Part shown: positions 1 through 5,671 of the stretch, one piece after another
Layout of the letters: every line of letters begins with the position of its first letter
Numbering within the stretch: position 1 is the first letter of the stretch
Origin: Filomicrobium sp.
GTDB lineage: Bacteria; Pseudomonadota; Alphaproteobacteria; Rhizobiales; Hyphomicrobiaceae
DNA: 7,039 bases
Direction of reading: 5' to 3'
Assembly: GCA_021775655.1 (NCBI GenBank)
Contig: JAJFHK010000217.1
Coordinates: 1-7,039 of the forward strand
Translations under genes and position numbers: made by a program
The notes under the pieces: model-generated
What the model was told of the DNA's origin: nothing
Databases searched by the model: none
What the model saw: the letters and a program-made list of their open reading frames with translations, nothing else

Positions 1-58
1 CCAGACCGACAAATGGTCCTATATGTTCACCAAGTTGCAGACTGAAATCGACAAATGA
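1..58 (+). CDS. C-terminal tail of an unidentified protein (partial, 5' end outside window)
   Basis: Reading from base 2 gives 18 codons ending at a TGA at 56-58, with residues beginning QTDKWSYMF and ending QTEIDK. The residue mix is protein-like, and codons such as GAC, ACC, TTC, ATC and AAG match the other genes here. The piece is amphipathic and charged, so it is probably a soluble C-terminus. It is too short to assign to a family, and no function is proposed. The other two plus-strand frames give less natural peptides. Confidence is limited by the length. Confidence 0.35.
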   Translation, partial: QTDKWSYMFTKLQTEIDK

Positions 59-157
59 TGAATGGACTTTTTTCTCCATCACACCCTTGATTTGACGCAA
101 TTCCTTCTTAGATCGATTTTGTTTGATTGACCAAAAACCAAAAACGTGAGGTTTCCC

Positions 158-265
158 ATGTGCGCCGAGCAGAGAGTGAAACTCGACACATTATTCAGTG
201 TCGCGTGGCTCGTTGCGCGCGATACTGGAGACGTTTCGCATCGGTATTCGCCCGACCACAACTGA
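158..265 (+). CDS. Possible 35-residue small ORF
   Basis: ATG at 158 opens a 35-codon frame ending with TGA at 263-265. It starts MCAEQRVKLD and contains a short hydrophobic run, LFSVAWLVA. A GAGG at 148-151 lies 6 bases before the ATG, a workable ribosome binding site, and a TTGACG -35-like box is about 60 bases upstream. Codon use is ordinary. It ends just before the hairpin at 272-344, so it could be a leader peptide or small membrane-associated peptide, or simply a chance frame. I do not recognise it. Confidence 0.22.
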   Translation: MCAEQRVKLDTLFSVAWLVARDTGDVSHRYSPDHN

Positions 266-271
266 CGGGCA

Positions 272-344
272 CAGTCCGGCACAAACTTCAGTCGCTTCGC
301 CTATCGGCTCTGCCCGTAGGAGTCGATGACGTTTGTCCGGTCTG
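272..344. other. Long imperfect hairpin (structured RNA or palindromic element)
   Basis: Bases 272-294 pair with 324-344 through 19 Watson-Crick pairs: CAG/CTG, CCGG/CCGG, ACAAAC/GTTTGT, TCA/TGA and TCG/CGA. These are interrupted by T275/T341 and T287/C330 mismatches and bulged C280 and G291. The 29-base loop holds a small GCC-TATC-GGC stem. A competing 7-bp pairing, ACGGGCA (265-271) with TGCCCGT (311-317), crosses this stem, so only one can form unless it is a pseudoknot. It could be a small RNA, a 5'-leader structure or a remnant palindromic repeat. No second copy was seen in the window. Confidence 0.4.
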
Positions 345-467
345 ATGCGAACACCGCTCTGACACTGCGAGCAGATCAAGCATGATAAACTTTCGCGGGT
401 TTCCGCGGCTACTCTGAGGCTTGTCCGCTTTTTAAGGCCCTTTGGGATCTAATTCGGAAACGATTGG

Positions 468-481
468 CGTTTTCGAAAACG
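468..481. promoter_or_regulatory. Perfect 14-bp palindrome upstream of the PcfJ-like gene, candidate operator
   Basis: CGTTTTCGAAAACG is perfectly self-complementary. It is centred about 31 bases before the ATG at 506. It also overlaps the second copy of a direct repeat AAACGAT (458-464 and 477-483, 19 bases apart). Position and symmetry suit a dimeric repressor or other regulator. The regulator is unknown, and AT-rich palindromes of this size do occur by chance. Confidence 0.35.
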
Positions 482-505
482 ATAACCCACGCCCATAGGT
501 TCGCA

Positions 506-1678
506 ATGTCAGATCCATTCATTGATTGGATCGCGATCATGATGATTAAGACCGAAAAGGAACATGCGATTGTTCAGCAGATCAATCGCTTTGAGCGGGG
601 CGCACGCCGCCGGCTTCGCAAGCTTGCCGGTCTGTCGCCACGTCTGGGCGACTTGATCATGAGCTTTCCGGGTGCAGCATTTGCCATCGCGACCAATTCA
701 TTCGGTCCGGATCGGAGCGGTGAAGCGGTTCGCCGTGTCAAGGACGGCTGCAGCTTGAAGGAAGTCGCCCAGCCGCTGGGAATTCCTATGTGGCTGAAGC
801 GCGTTCCACCAGAAGCATTCTCGGGAACACTGACCGTATTGCCGGAAAGCGATAAATTCACTCGCCAGATTACCGGGCGCATTCCGCAGAACCCTGCATA
901 TGCGTCTTGCTGGCTAAACTGGGTGAGCTTCGCGGGCCAGGCAGCCGACGACAACTTCGCGCTGTGGATCGCAGAGCAGAAGCCGCCGTTTGTCCGGCCT
1001 GTTCCAATCGACCGTGTGCCGCTACGTCCGCTGGCCATCTACGCTTGGATCTCCATCCACGGCAAAGGTGAGGCCCGCGAGTTGATCGCAAAGCCATGGC
1101 AGCCGTCCATGAGCTTTGATACTGCAACGATGGCAATGCGTCGTTGGCTCGATAACATCGCAGCGCGGTTTCGCCCACAGCGTCCGCGCCGAGGCCCAGG
1201 TCGCTATAGCCGTCGCCGCAACGGCGTCGGAATGCGGATGGTTGCCTTGCGGTCAGGGCCGCAGCTTCGCGAGGAGGGTAACGTTATGGACCACTGTGTT
1301 GGGACATACGCCCACCTCGTAGCTGCCGGTGAATGCCAGATCTTCTCGGTGCGAAACGGGGATGCCCGTCTTGCCACCATGGAGATCCGGCGCCACGGGC
1401 AGCACAAGAAGTACAACATCGTGCAGCTCCAGGGCCCTGGCAATCGCCGGGTCCAGGGGCAGGTGCTGGACTTCGCGCGTGGCTGGGTCGAGCGCTACTC
1501 GACCGACCCGGCAATTGCCGTACTCGCGGACGAAGAGGAGTTCACTGTCAACCCCGCCGCATGGCACCAGCTTTGGGAGCCTTATGCGACGAAAAAGGGT
1601 TGGGCTGGACTTGAAGCGAGCCCGGCAAGCCTTGAGAAGCTGGTCACTGAGTCCGATCTGCTGTCACACACTGATTGA
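506..1678 (+). CDS. PcfJ-like domain protein (390 aa)
   Basis: The C-terminal half matches my recollection of the PcfJ-like family (Pfam PF14284), named after a gene of the Enterococcus conjugative plasmid pCF10. The key signature is EGNVMDHCVGTY near residues 257-268, with His263 and Cys264. An ATMEI strand (AT-x-E) and a downstream IVQLQGPGNR segment (Q-x-x-G-x-x-N) follow. The molecular role of this family is unclear, and no catalytic activity is claimed. The N-terminal half (about residues 1-200) is not recognised; it is basic near residues 30-45 and again around 224-245 (RPQRPRRGPGRYSRRR), which suggests nucleic-acid contact. The ATG at 506 is chosen because AGG lies six bases upstream at 497-499. 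A TTG at 464 would place the 468-481 palindrome inside the gene, and ATGs at 539 and 542 are alternatives. A hairpin-like repeat (512-532) overlaps the first codons. No conjugation genes are nearby. Confidence 0.7.
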   Translation: MSDPFIDWIAIMMIKTEKEHAIVQQINRFERGARRRLRKLAGLSPRLGDLIMSFPGAAFAIATNSFGPDRSGEAVRRVKDGCSLKEVAQPLGIPMWLKRVPPEAFSGTLTVLPESDKFTRQITGRIPQNPAYASCWLNWVSFAGQAADDNFALWIAEQKPPFVRPVPIDRVPLRPLAIYAWISIHGKGEARELIAKPWQPSMSFDTATMAMRRWLDNIAARFRPQRPRRGPGRYSRRRNGVGMRMVALRSGPQLREEGNVMDHCVGTYAHLVAAGECQIFSVRNGDARLATMEIRRHGQHKKYNIVQLQGPGNRRVQGQVLDFARGWVERYSTDPAIAVLADEEEFTVNPAAWHQLWEPYATKKGWAGLEASPASLEKLVTESDLLSHTD

Positions 1679-1705
1679 GTGGTGATTGTGGACGAAAGCA
1701 AGAAA

Positions 1706-1733
1706 GGACCCCGGGCTTAATTGTCCGGGGGCC
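1706..1733 (+). terminator. GC-rich hairpin after the PcfJ-like gene, candidate terminator
   Basis: GGACCCCGG (1706-1714) pairs with CCGGGGGCC (1725-1733) with one A/G mismatch, enclosing a 10-base AT-rich loop. It begins 28 bases after the TGA of the upstream gene, where a terminator is expected. No T-run follows, so intrinsic termination would be weak. It could instead be a processing or RNA-stabilising hairpin. Confidence 0.5.
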
Positions 1734-1781
1734 ACATCCCTATTCTCGGTTTCCTAACCTAGTCTTAGCGACCGCTCCACG

Positions 1782-1809
1782 TTGGACCACATCGTTAGTG
1801 AGGCATACT
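1782..1809 (+). promoter_or_regulatory. Weak sigma-70-like promoter candidate for the 79-aa gene
   Basis: TTGGAC (1782-1787) and CATACT (1804-1809) are separated by 16 bases. The -10 matches four of six consensus positions and the -35 only the TTG core. It lies after the hairpin at 1706-1733 and would give a leader of about 50 bases before the ATG at 1868. This is the best pair seen in the gap but remains weak. Confidence 0.2.
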
Positions 1810-1854
1810 CCTTGCTTGCTTAACGTCTCAGGACGACAGGTGTGTGGATTTGGG

Positions 1855-1863
1855 AAAGGTGAG
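1855..1863 (+). promoter_or_regulatory. Strong ribosome binding site fixing the start at 1868
   Basis: AAAGGTGAG lies four bases before the ATG at 1868 and closely resembles the anti-16S consensus. It favours this ATG over the in-frame GTG at 1844, which has no comparable site. Confidence 0.55.
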
Positions 1864-1867
1864 TGGG

Positions 1868-2107
1868 ATGGCCAGTGCATACTTTACCGACTATGCGAAA
1901 ACCTTGAACTGGGTATTGTTCTCCGAACTCATCGACGACCAAGTGATAGCAGGCGAAAAAACGAACGCCCGACCATTTAAGTTTGCTCACTTGCCGGAAA
2001 ACGTTCGCAATTCGATTGCAACGATTAAGGCACCGACTCAAACTGACCCATTAGCAGGCGAGGCGGCTCAACCTCACCGCAAGTTGAAAAGTTCACATCC
2101 CCGCTGA
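1868..2107 (+). CDS. Unrecognised small protein (79 aa)
   Basis: The frame runs from ATG 1868 to TGA 2105-2107 behind the strong AAAGGTGAG site. The first 50 residues look like a folded domain, with aromatic and hydrophobic residues spaced as in an amphipathic helix (YFTDYAKTLNWVLFSELIDD), then KFAHLPENVRNSIATI. The last 25 residues are polar, proline-containing and basic, probably disordered. There is no signal peptide or membrane segment, so it is probably cytosolic. It follows the PcfJ-like gene by 189 bases, with a terminator-like hairpin between, so it probably has its own promoter. It converges on the polysaccharide genes. I do not recognise a family and propose no function. Confidence 0.6.
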   Translation: MASAYFTDYAKTLNWVLFSELIDDQVIAGEKTNARPFKFAHLPENVRNSIATIKAPTQTDPLAGEAAQPHRKLKSSHPR

Positions 2108-2155
2108 GTGCTGTGCTGCAGCATCGCCATGGTCGCTCTCAAACACCGCAGCACT
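2107..2155. terminator. Inverted repeats between convergent genes, weak bidirectional terminator candidate
   Basis: AGTGCTG (2107-2113) pairs with CAGCACT (2149-2155) across a 35-base loop. A perfect 10-bp palindrome TGCTGCAGCA lies at 2114-2123. The repeats start at the stop codon of the 79-aa gene and lie beyond the end of the minus-strand genes, where a shared terminator is expected. Neither strand shows a clear T-run directly after the stem, so the call is tentative. Confidence 0.22.
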
Positions 2156-2238
2156 TGAGCGAACAAAAATTCGTCCATTTGAGTTGAACTGGCTTTAGGC
2201 GACGATGCGCCCACGATATTTCAGGTGTGTTTGCTTGC

Positions 2239-2650
2239 CTACGCGGCGCCCATTGATTTTAGCAGGCCGCGTCGGGCGCCTTTTCCAACGCCCGTCGAGA
2301 TCCAGAGAGCGCGGCACACCATTGCGCCGGCGATCACTAAGAATGTGCGTTCCATGGCGCCGCCGAAAGTGCTGCCCAGCTGGATGTTGAGGTTGCCGGA
2401 TAGGTGCTTGTTCCGCGCTGCGAGGCAGCAACATCCCCACCAAACAAACAATACCGGCCGCAAGCATTGGTCCGCTGAGTTGCGCGTCCGAATAGGCGCT
2501 TTCATCTCCAACCGCTGCCTTGAGAGCAACCCATATCCAGACCAGCACGAGTATCCCGCGACTGATTCTGGAGAAACAATGAACGTCGCGGCACTCCAAC
2601 ACGTGCCAGCAATTGCCGCCCACACGTTTATTGGCCGCTGACCATTTCAT
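2239..2650 (-). pseudogene. Small multi-pass membrane protein gene, apparently frameshifted
   Basis: ATG at 2648-2650 lies three bases after the polymerase/ligase stop, so translational coupling is likely. The frame opened there gives a convincing membrane stretch in the middle (GILVLVWIWVALKAAV, then GPMLAAGIVCLVGMLL). After about 2424 it turns into arginine/proline/histidine-rich, non-protein-like sequence. At that point another minus-strand frame takes over, containing GNLNIQLGSTFGGAMERTF then a hydrophobic run LVIAGAMVCRALW, with GC-rich third positions, ending at TAG 2239-2241. One extra base in the GG at 2424-2425 would join them. The N-terminal 25 residues in the first frame are odd and Cys-rich, whereas the other frame gives a hydrophobic WAAIAGTCWSAATFIV, so further compensating shifts near 2626 and 2575 are possible. 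The reconstructed product is about 137 aa with three or four membrane helices. Family not recognised. Confidence 0.45.
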
Positions 2651-2653
2651 GGT

Positions 2654-3985
2654 CTATCCACCGCGCCAGGAAACCGCGCGCCGTCTTGACCCGGGCCGAC
2701 ACTCGGGCACTGCTGCCATAAGCCCCCAAATAAGGCCCATCAGCAAGTAAAAATGGCGCCAGTGATCGGTATCGATCACCAAGCCTTCGAATGCAGTCGC
2801 AGCGAATGCAGCATAAAGGATTATGAACAACGGCCGCAGCGTCGATGCGCGTGTCAAGTGCCGGAATCCTAGGCCCAGCGTCGTCGCCACAAGCACCCAG
2901 TAGACACCGCCTCCAAGCCAACCGGAATTCAGCATCACACTGAGATACACGTTGTGGACGTCTTCGCGATGATGCACCTGGGTAAAGGTGTGTGCACCAA
3001 TGCCAAGTGGGTTTTCCGCAACGAGCCCAAGCGCCTTTTGCTGCCCAGCAAAACGCCCCTCCGGCCCGACATCGTAATTCTGCGAAAGCGACGCGCGTTC
3101 TTTTAGAAGATCCGCAACCGGTTCGAATTGTACTGCGATGGCGATCAACCCGCCGAACAGCGCCAGTCCCAAAGAGATCAATGCCAGTATGCGTTCGCGC
3201 TGCATCAACGTCGGCGCCGTGACGTATGCAAGATAGCCATAGATCACGATGCCCAGGAACAGTGTAATCCACGCACCGCGCGAAAAGCTCAAAAGAGTTG
3301 CCAGCACGAGCATTCCTGCCAGCGCTATTGGCCCGAGGACGCGAGAAAGCGGACGTGTCAAAACGAGATGCAGAAGATACAAAAGCGGCGCGACCATGAA
3401 CGGGCCGAACACGTTAGGGTCTTTGAATGTTCCAGCAGCACGCCCGAATTTGGTGAACAATTCAAACGCGCCAGGCAGCAGTGAAAAATACCCGATAAGC
3501 CCACTTAATGCCGCCACACCCGCCGCGAACGTCCAGGCATTCAGAATAAGCCGCGTATGAACTTCCGGACACTTTGCAACGAAAGCCCCAAATACAAACG
3601 ATGCCAGGTAAAGATAAAGCGAAATCGCTGTGAATACGGTCGCATCATGCGTGTCATTCGCCATTCCCGATGCGACAAACCCGCCAGCCCCAGCCGCAAG
3701 CCAAAGCGCCAGATACAGCAACATTGTCTGGGAAATGTAGACGAGCCCAATTACAGGCAACAGCACGATCAGACCCATCGTCAGCGCATCGACCGGAGCC
3801 GGCTCTGAAAATACGATGCCGCTGGTTGCGATCGCTAGCCAGACGAACCCAAGCGAGATCTTATGTGTGAGGCTCCTTGAGCCCCCGACCGTCGTTTGCA
3901 ACTTAGGGACAACACGACCACCAGCCGCCACTGCCAATTTTGGCCGGCGGTAATACGGTGGTGTGCCTGCAGCTAGAGTCGCCAA
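2654..3985 (-). CDS. O-antigen ligase / polysaccharide polymerase family membrane protein (443 aa)
   Basis: This is a polytopic inner-membrane protein of the Wzy_C / O-antigen ligase superfamily, which transfers or polymerises undecaprenyl-linked glycans on the periplasmic face. About ten to twelve hydrophobic segments run through residues 44-425. Family landmarks are GTFKDPNVFGPF at 185-196, SFSRGAW at 233-239, and a long periplasmic loop at about 286-345 with the Arg in GPEGRF (R311) and the His in EDVHNVYL (H344). In this superfamily, Arg and His residues in that loop are functionally important. Length is typical. The start is TTG at 3985, supported by TAAGGA nine bases upstream; the first 40 residues are basic and cytosolic. 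Next to an export protein and an initiating phosphotransferase, a Wzy-type polymerase for an exopolysaccharide is more likely than a lipopolysaccharide ligase, but sequence alone cannot separate the two. Confidence 0.85.
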   Translation of the reverse strand: MATLAAGTPPYYRRPKLAVAAGGRVVPKLQTTVGGSRSLTHKISLGFVWLAIATSGIVFSEPAPVDALTMGLIVLLPVIGLVYISQTMLLYLALWLAAGAGGFVASGMANDTHDATVFTAISLYLYLASFVFGAFVAKCPEVHTRLILNAWTFAAGVAALSGLIGYFSLLPGAFELFTKFGRAAGTFKDPNVFGPFMVAPLLYLLHLVLTRPLSRVLGPIALAGMLVLATLLSFSRGAWITLFLGIVIYGYLAYVTAPTLMQRERILALISLGLALFGGLIAIAVQFEPVADLLKERASLSQNYDVGPEGRFAGQQKALGLVAENPLGIGAHTFTQVHHREDVHNVYLSVMLNSGWLGGGVYWVLVATTLGLGFRHLTRASTLRPLFIILYAAFAATAFEGLVIDTDHWRHFYLLMGLIWGLMAAVPECRPGSRRRAVSWRGG

Positions 3986-3994
3986 GAAGCGGTT

Positions 3995-4000
3995 TCCTTA
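3995..4000 (-). promoter_or_regulatory. Ribosome binding site for the TTG start of the polymerase/ligase gene
   Basis: On the minus strand TAAGGA lies nine bases upstream of the TTG at 3983-3985. No ATG competes nearby in frame, so this site decides the start. Confidence 0.5.
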
Positions 4001-4044
4001 CACCGAGCCGGCCAAATGCGCTGTCGCGAACGACCGAAGGAGTC

Positions 4045-5571
4045 TCAATATGAGTTCTCGGTCTTCAACAGCGCGAACGGAGTCTTCAAAAGAATGTAGA
4101 GGTCAAGAACGATCGACCAGTTCTCGATGTAATAGAGGTCGTGCTCCACGCGCTTTTCAATTTTTTCGTGGGTATCCGTCTCGCCGCGCCAGCCGTTGAT
4201 CTGGGCCCAGCCCGTGATCCCAGGCTTCACTTTATGACGCTTGAAGTAGCTCTTGACGACATCGTCATAGAGGTCGTCGCCTGCCTTCGCGGCCAACGCA
4301 TGCGGGCGCGGACCAACAAGCGATAGATCGCCGAGGAGAACGTTGAACAACTGGGGCAGTTCATCGATGCTGGTCTTGCGGATAAACCGGCCAACCGGGG
4401 TCACACGCGGGTCTTCCTTGGTGACGAGTTTTGCAGCCGCCGCATCGCACATATCGGTATACATCGAACGGAATTTGAATACTTCGACGAGTTCATTATT
4501 GAAGCCGTAGCGCTTCTGACGGAAGAAGACGGGCCCACGGCTGTCGAGCCTTATGATCACGGCAACCGCGGCCATTACCGGTGCAAGCAGGATCAGCGCA
4601 ACCGTTGCGATAACCTTATCGAACAACCATTTGGCAATCCCGCCCCAGGCTTCGAGCGGCTTGTCGACGAGATCAAGCATCGCCATGGAACCGACACGGG
4701 TGTACGTCCGCGGAGCAAAACGAAGTTCGCTAAGGCGCGCGGGAAGCTTTATTTCAACCGGCAATTGCGACAGTTCATCAACGAGTTCAGCAATTCGTGT
4801 TTCCGCCCTGAGTGGCAGCGCAAGGATGATAAGGTCAACGCGTGTCGCCCGGGCGAATTCAATCAGGCTATCGACGGACCCAAGAAGCGGTTAGCCGTGC
4901 TGATCCTAGCCGACGCGGGAGAATGCACGCTCGTCAAAAACGCCGCAGATCCGGATGTCGGCTTCACCATCTGATTCAAGCGTCTGGATCATTTCGGTGG
5001 TCAAGTCGCCGCCTCCGAAGATAACCGCACGCCGATAAAGACGTCCGGCTTCAATCCAGTGACGGGTCAGCTTCGCAACGGCAACCCGTTCCACAATGAT
5101 GCTGCAGGTCCCGGCAACAAACCAAGCCGCCAACCAGAACCGGGAAAATTCATCGCCTGCCTTGAAAAAGAACACGACGGCTGCCAGACCGACAAACGCA
5201 ATTGCCGACCCTAATACAAGACGCGGCAATTGCGGTGCGACGGAGGAAAATTTTGAGACTTGGTAGAGCTGGAAGTACTCAAACACCAGCACCAGAATAA
5301 CAGCCGTCCCGGCAACTGCACCTGTGTACCCCAGCGCATGTGTTGCCAAGCCTTCATCAACATAAAGTGCTGCGATCAAGAGTCCTGACAGCACTGAGAC
5401 AGCGAAATCAAAAAATCTTACAAGATCTGCGAATACCTGTCGTGAGATCAGCTGACCGCGGCGCGAAACCGAGAAATCGGCCAATCGCGGCGACACGTCA
5501 GCGGCCTGCTGTAGTGTGCTTACGAGGTTCGAAGTGTGTGCGCTCTTGGAGGCGCCCTTAGCAACGCTCAT
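4045..5571 (-). pseudogene. Polyprenyl-phosphate glycosyl-1-phosphate transferase (WcaJ/ExoY long form), interrupted by two in-frame stops
   Basis: The intact family enzyme transfers a sugar-1-phosphate (often glucose or galactose) from UDP-sugar to undecaprenyl phosphate, starting the repeat unit. ATG 5569-5571 to TGA 4045-4047 spans 508 codons, the usual family length. Residues 54-160 give four membrane helices. Residues 182-300 form the Rossmann-like domain (VIFGGGDLTTE, ICGVFDER). Residues 313-508 form the sugar-transferase domain (PF02397), with [18 protein letters not shown], the Asp-Glu pair in [13 protein letters not shown] (about 403-404), SLVGPRP and KPGITGWAQINGWRG. The same frame holds TAG at 4906-4908 (codon 222) and TAA at 4891-4893 (codon 227). 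Sequence on both sides aligns with the family in this one frame. Between the stops the neighbouring frame is open and reads HSPASARISTANR, so two compensating indels could explain both. A distal product could start at ATG 4684-4686 (213 aa, like short ExoY). GGAG at 5582-5585 is the likely binding site. Confidence 0.8.
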
Positions 5572-5671
5572 GAAAACCTGGCTCCATGCCTTTATCGAGG
5601 ATCACGGGCTCAGGAGCATTAGACGTGCCAGACGGCCACGCCGATTAGGATTTAATTAGGAAACGCTACCG
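5572..5671 (-). promoter_or_regulatory. 100-base spacer with a helically phased direct repeat ATTAGGA
   Basis: The spacer between the glycosyltransferase and the phosphotransferase holds two copies of ATTAGGA on the plus strand (5644-5650 and 5655-5661), 11 bases apart, about one helical turn. It is AT-rich in an otherwise GC-rich setting. It could be an activator or repressor site for an internal promoter of the phosphotransferase gene. No convincing -35/-10 pair was found beside it. Confidence 0.25.

Larger units (their letters stand above)
59..505. other. Gene-poor stretch of about 450 bases with several small signals
   Basis: No convincing long gene lies here. ORFs of 60-70 codons run on both strands but look like chance frames. 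Visible signals are a possible -35 box TTGACG at 92-97 without a clear -10, a 35-codon ORF at 158-265, a long imperfect hairpin at 272-344, and a small stem-loop at 394-407 (CGCGG, loop GTTT, CCGCG) with no T-run after it. A perfect palindrome lies at 468-481. The stretch separates the tail at 1-58 from the PcfJ-like gene and probably carries that gene's promoter, though I cannot place a confident -35/-10 pair. Confidence 0.5.

Noticed and set aside
62..79. ATGGA ... TCCAT stem with a T-run, as a terminator for the gene ending at 58
   Set aside because: The stem is only five base pairs and the T-run lies in the loop rather than after the stem, so it does not fit an intrinsic terminator.
394..407. 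CGCGG-GTTT-CCGCG stem-loop
   Set aside because: It is a perfect but short 5-bp stem with no T-run following, in GC-rich DNA. It is expected by chance and was not given its own entry.
574..1038. 154-codon minus-strand frame opposite the PcfJ-like gene
   Set aside because: It is Ser/Arg/Ala-rich with no recognisable domain, antisense to a better-supported gene, and typical of GC-rich shadow frames.
1253..1567. 104-codon antisense frame within the PcfJ domain region
   Set aside because: It lies opposite the most conserved part of the PcfJ-like gene. The constraint there belongs to the plus strand, and no family pattern is seen.
1675..1980. 101-codon plus-strand frame starting at a TTG that overlaps the end of the PcfJ-like gene
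   Set aside because: It runs through the terminator-like hairpin and overlaps the 79-aa gene, which has a far better ribosome binding site and more protein-like sequence.
2628..3272. 214-codon minus-strand open frame
   Set aside because: It overlaps the polymerase/ligase gene on the same strand in another frame. Its sequence is rich in Arg, Cys, His and Trp with no domain pattern, while the polymerase frame shows clear family motifs.
5340..5561. 73-codon plus-strand frame opposite the phosphotransferase N-terminus
   Set aside because: It is Arg-rich with no motif or ribosome binding site, and the minus strand encodes clear membrane helices here.
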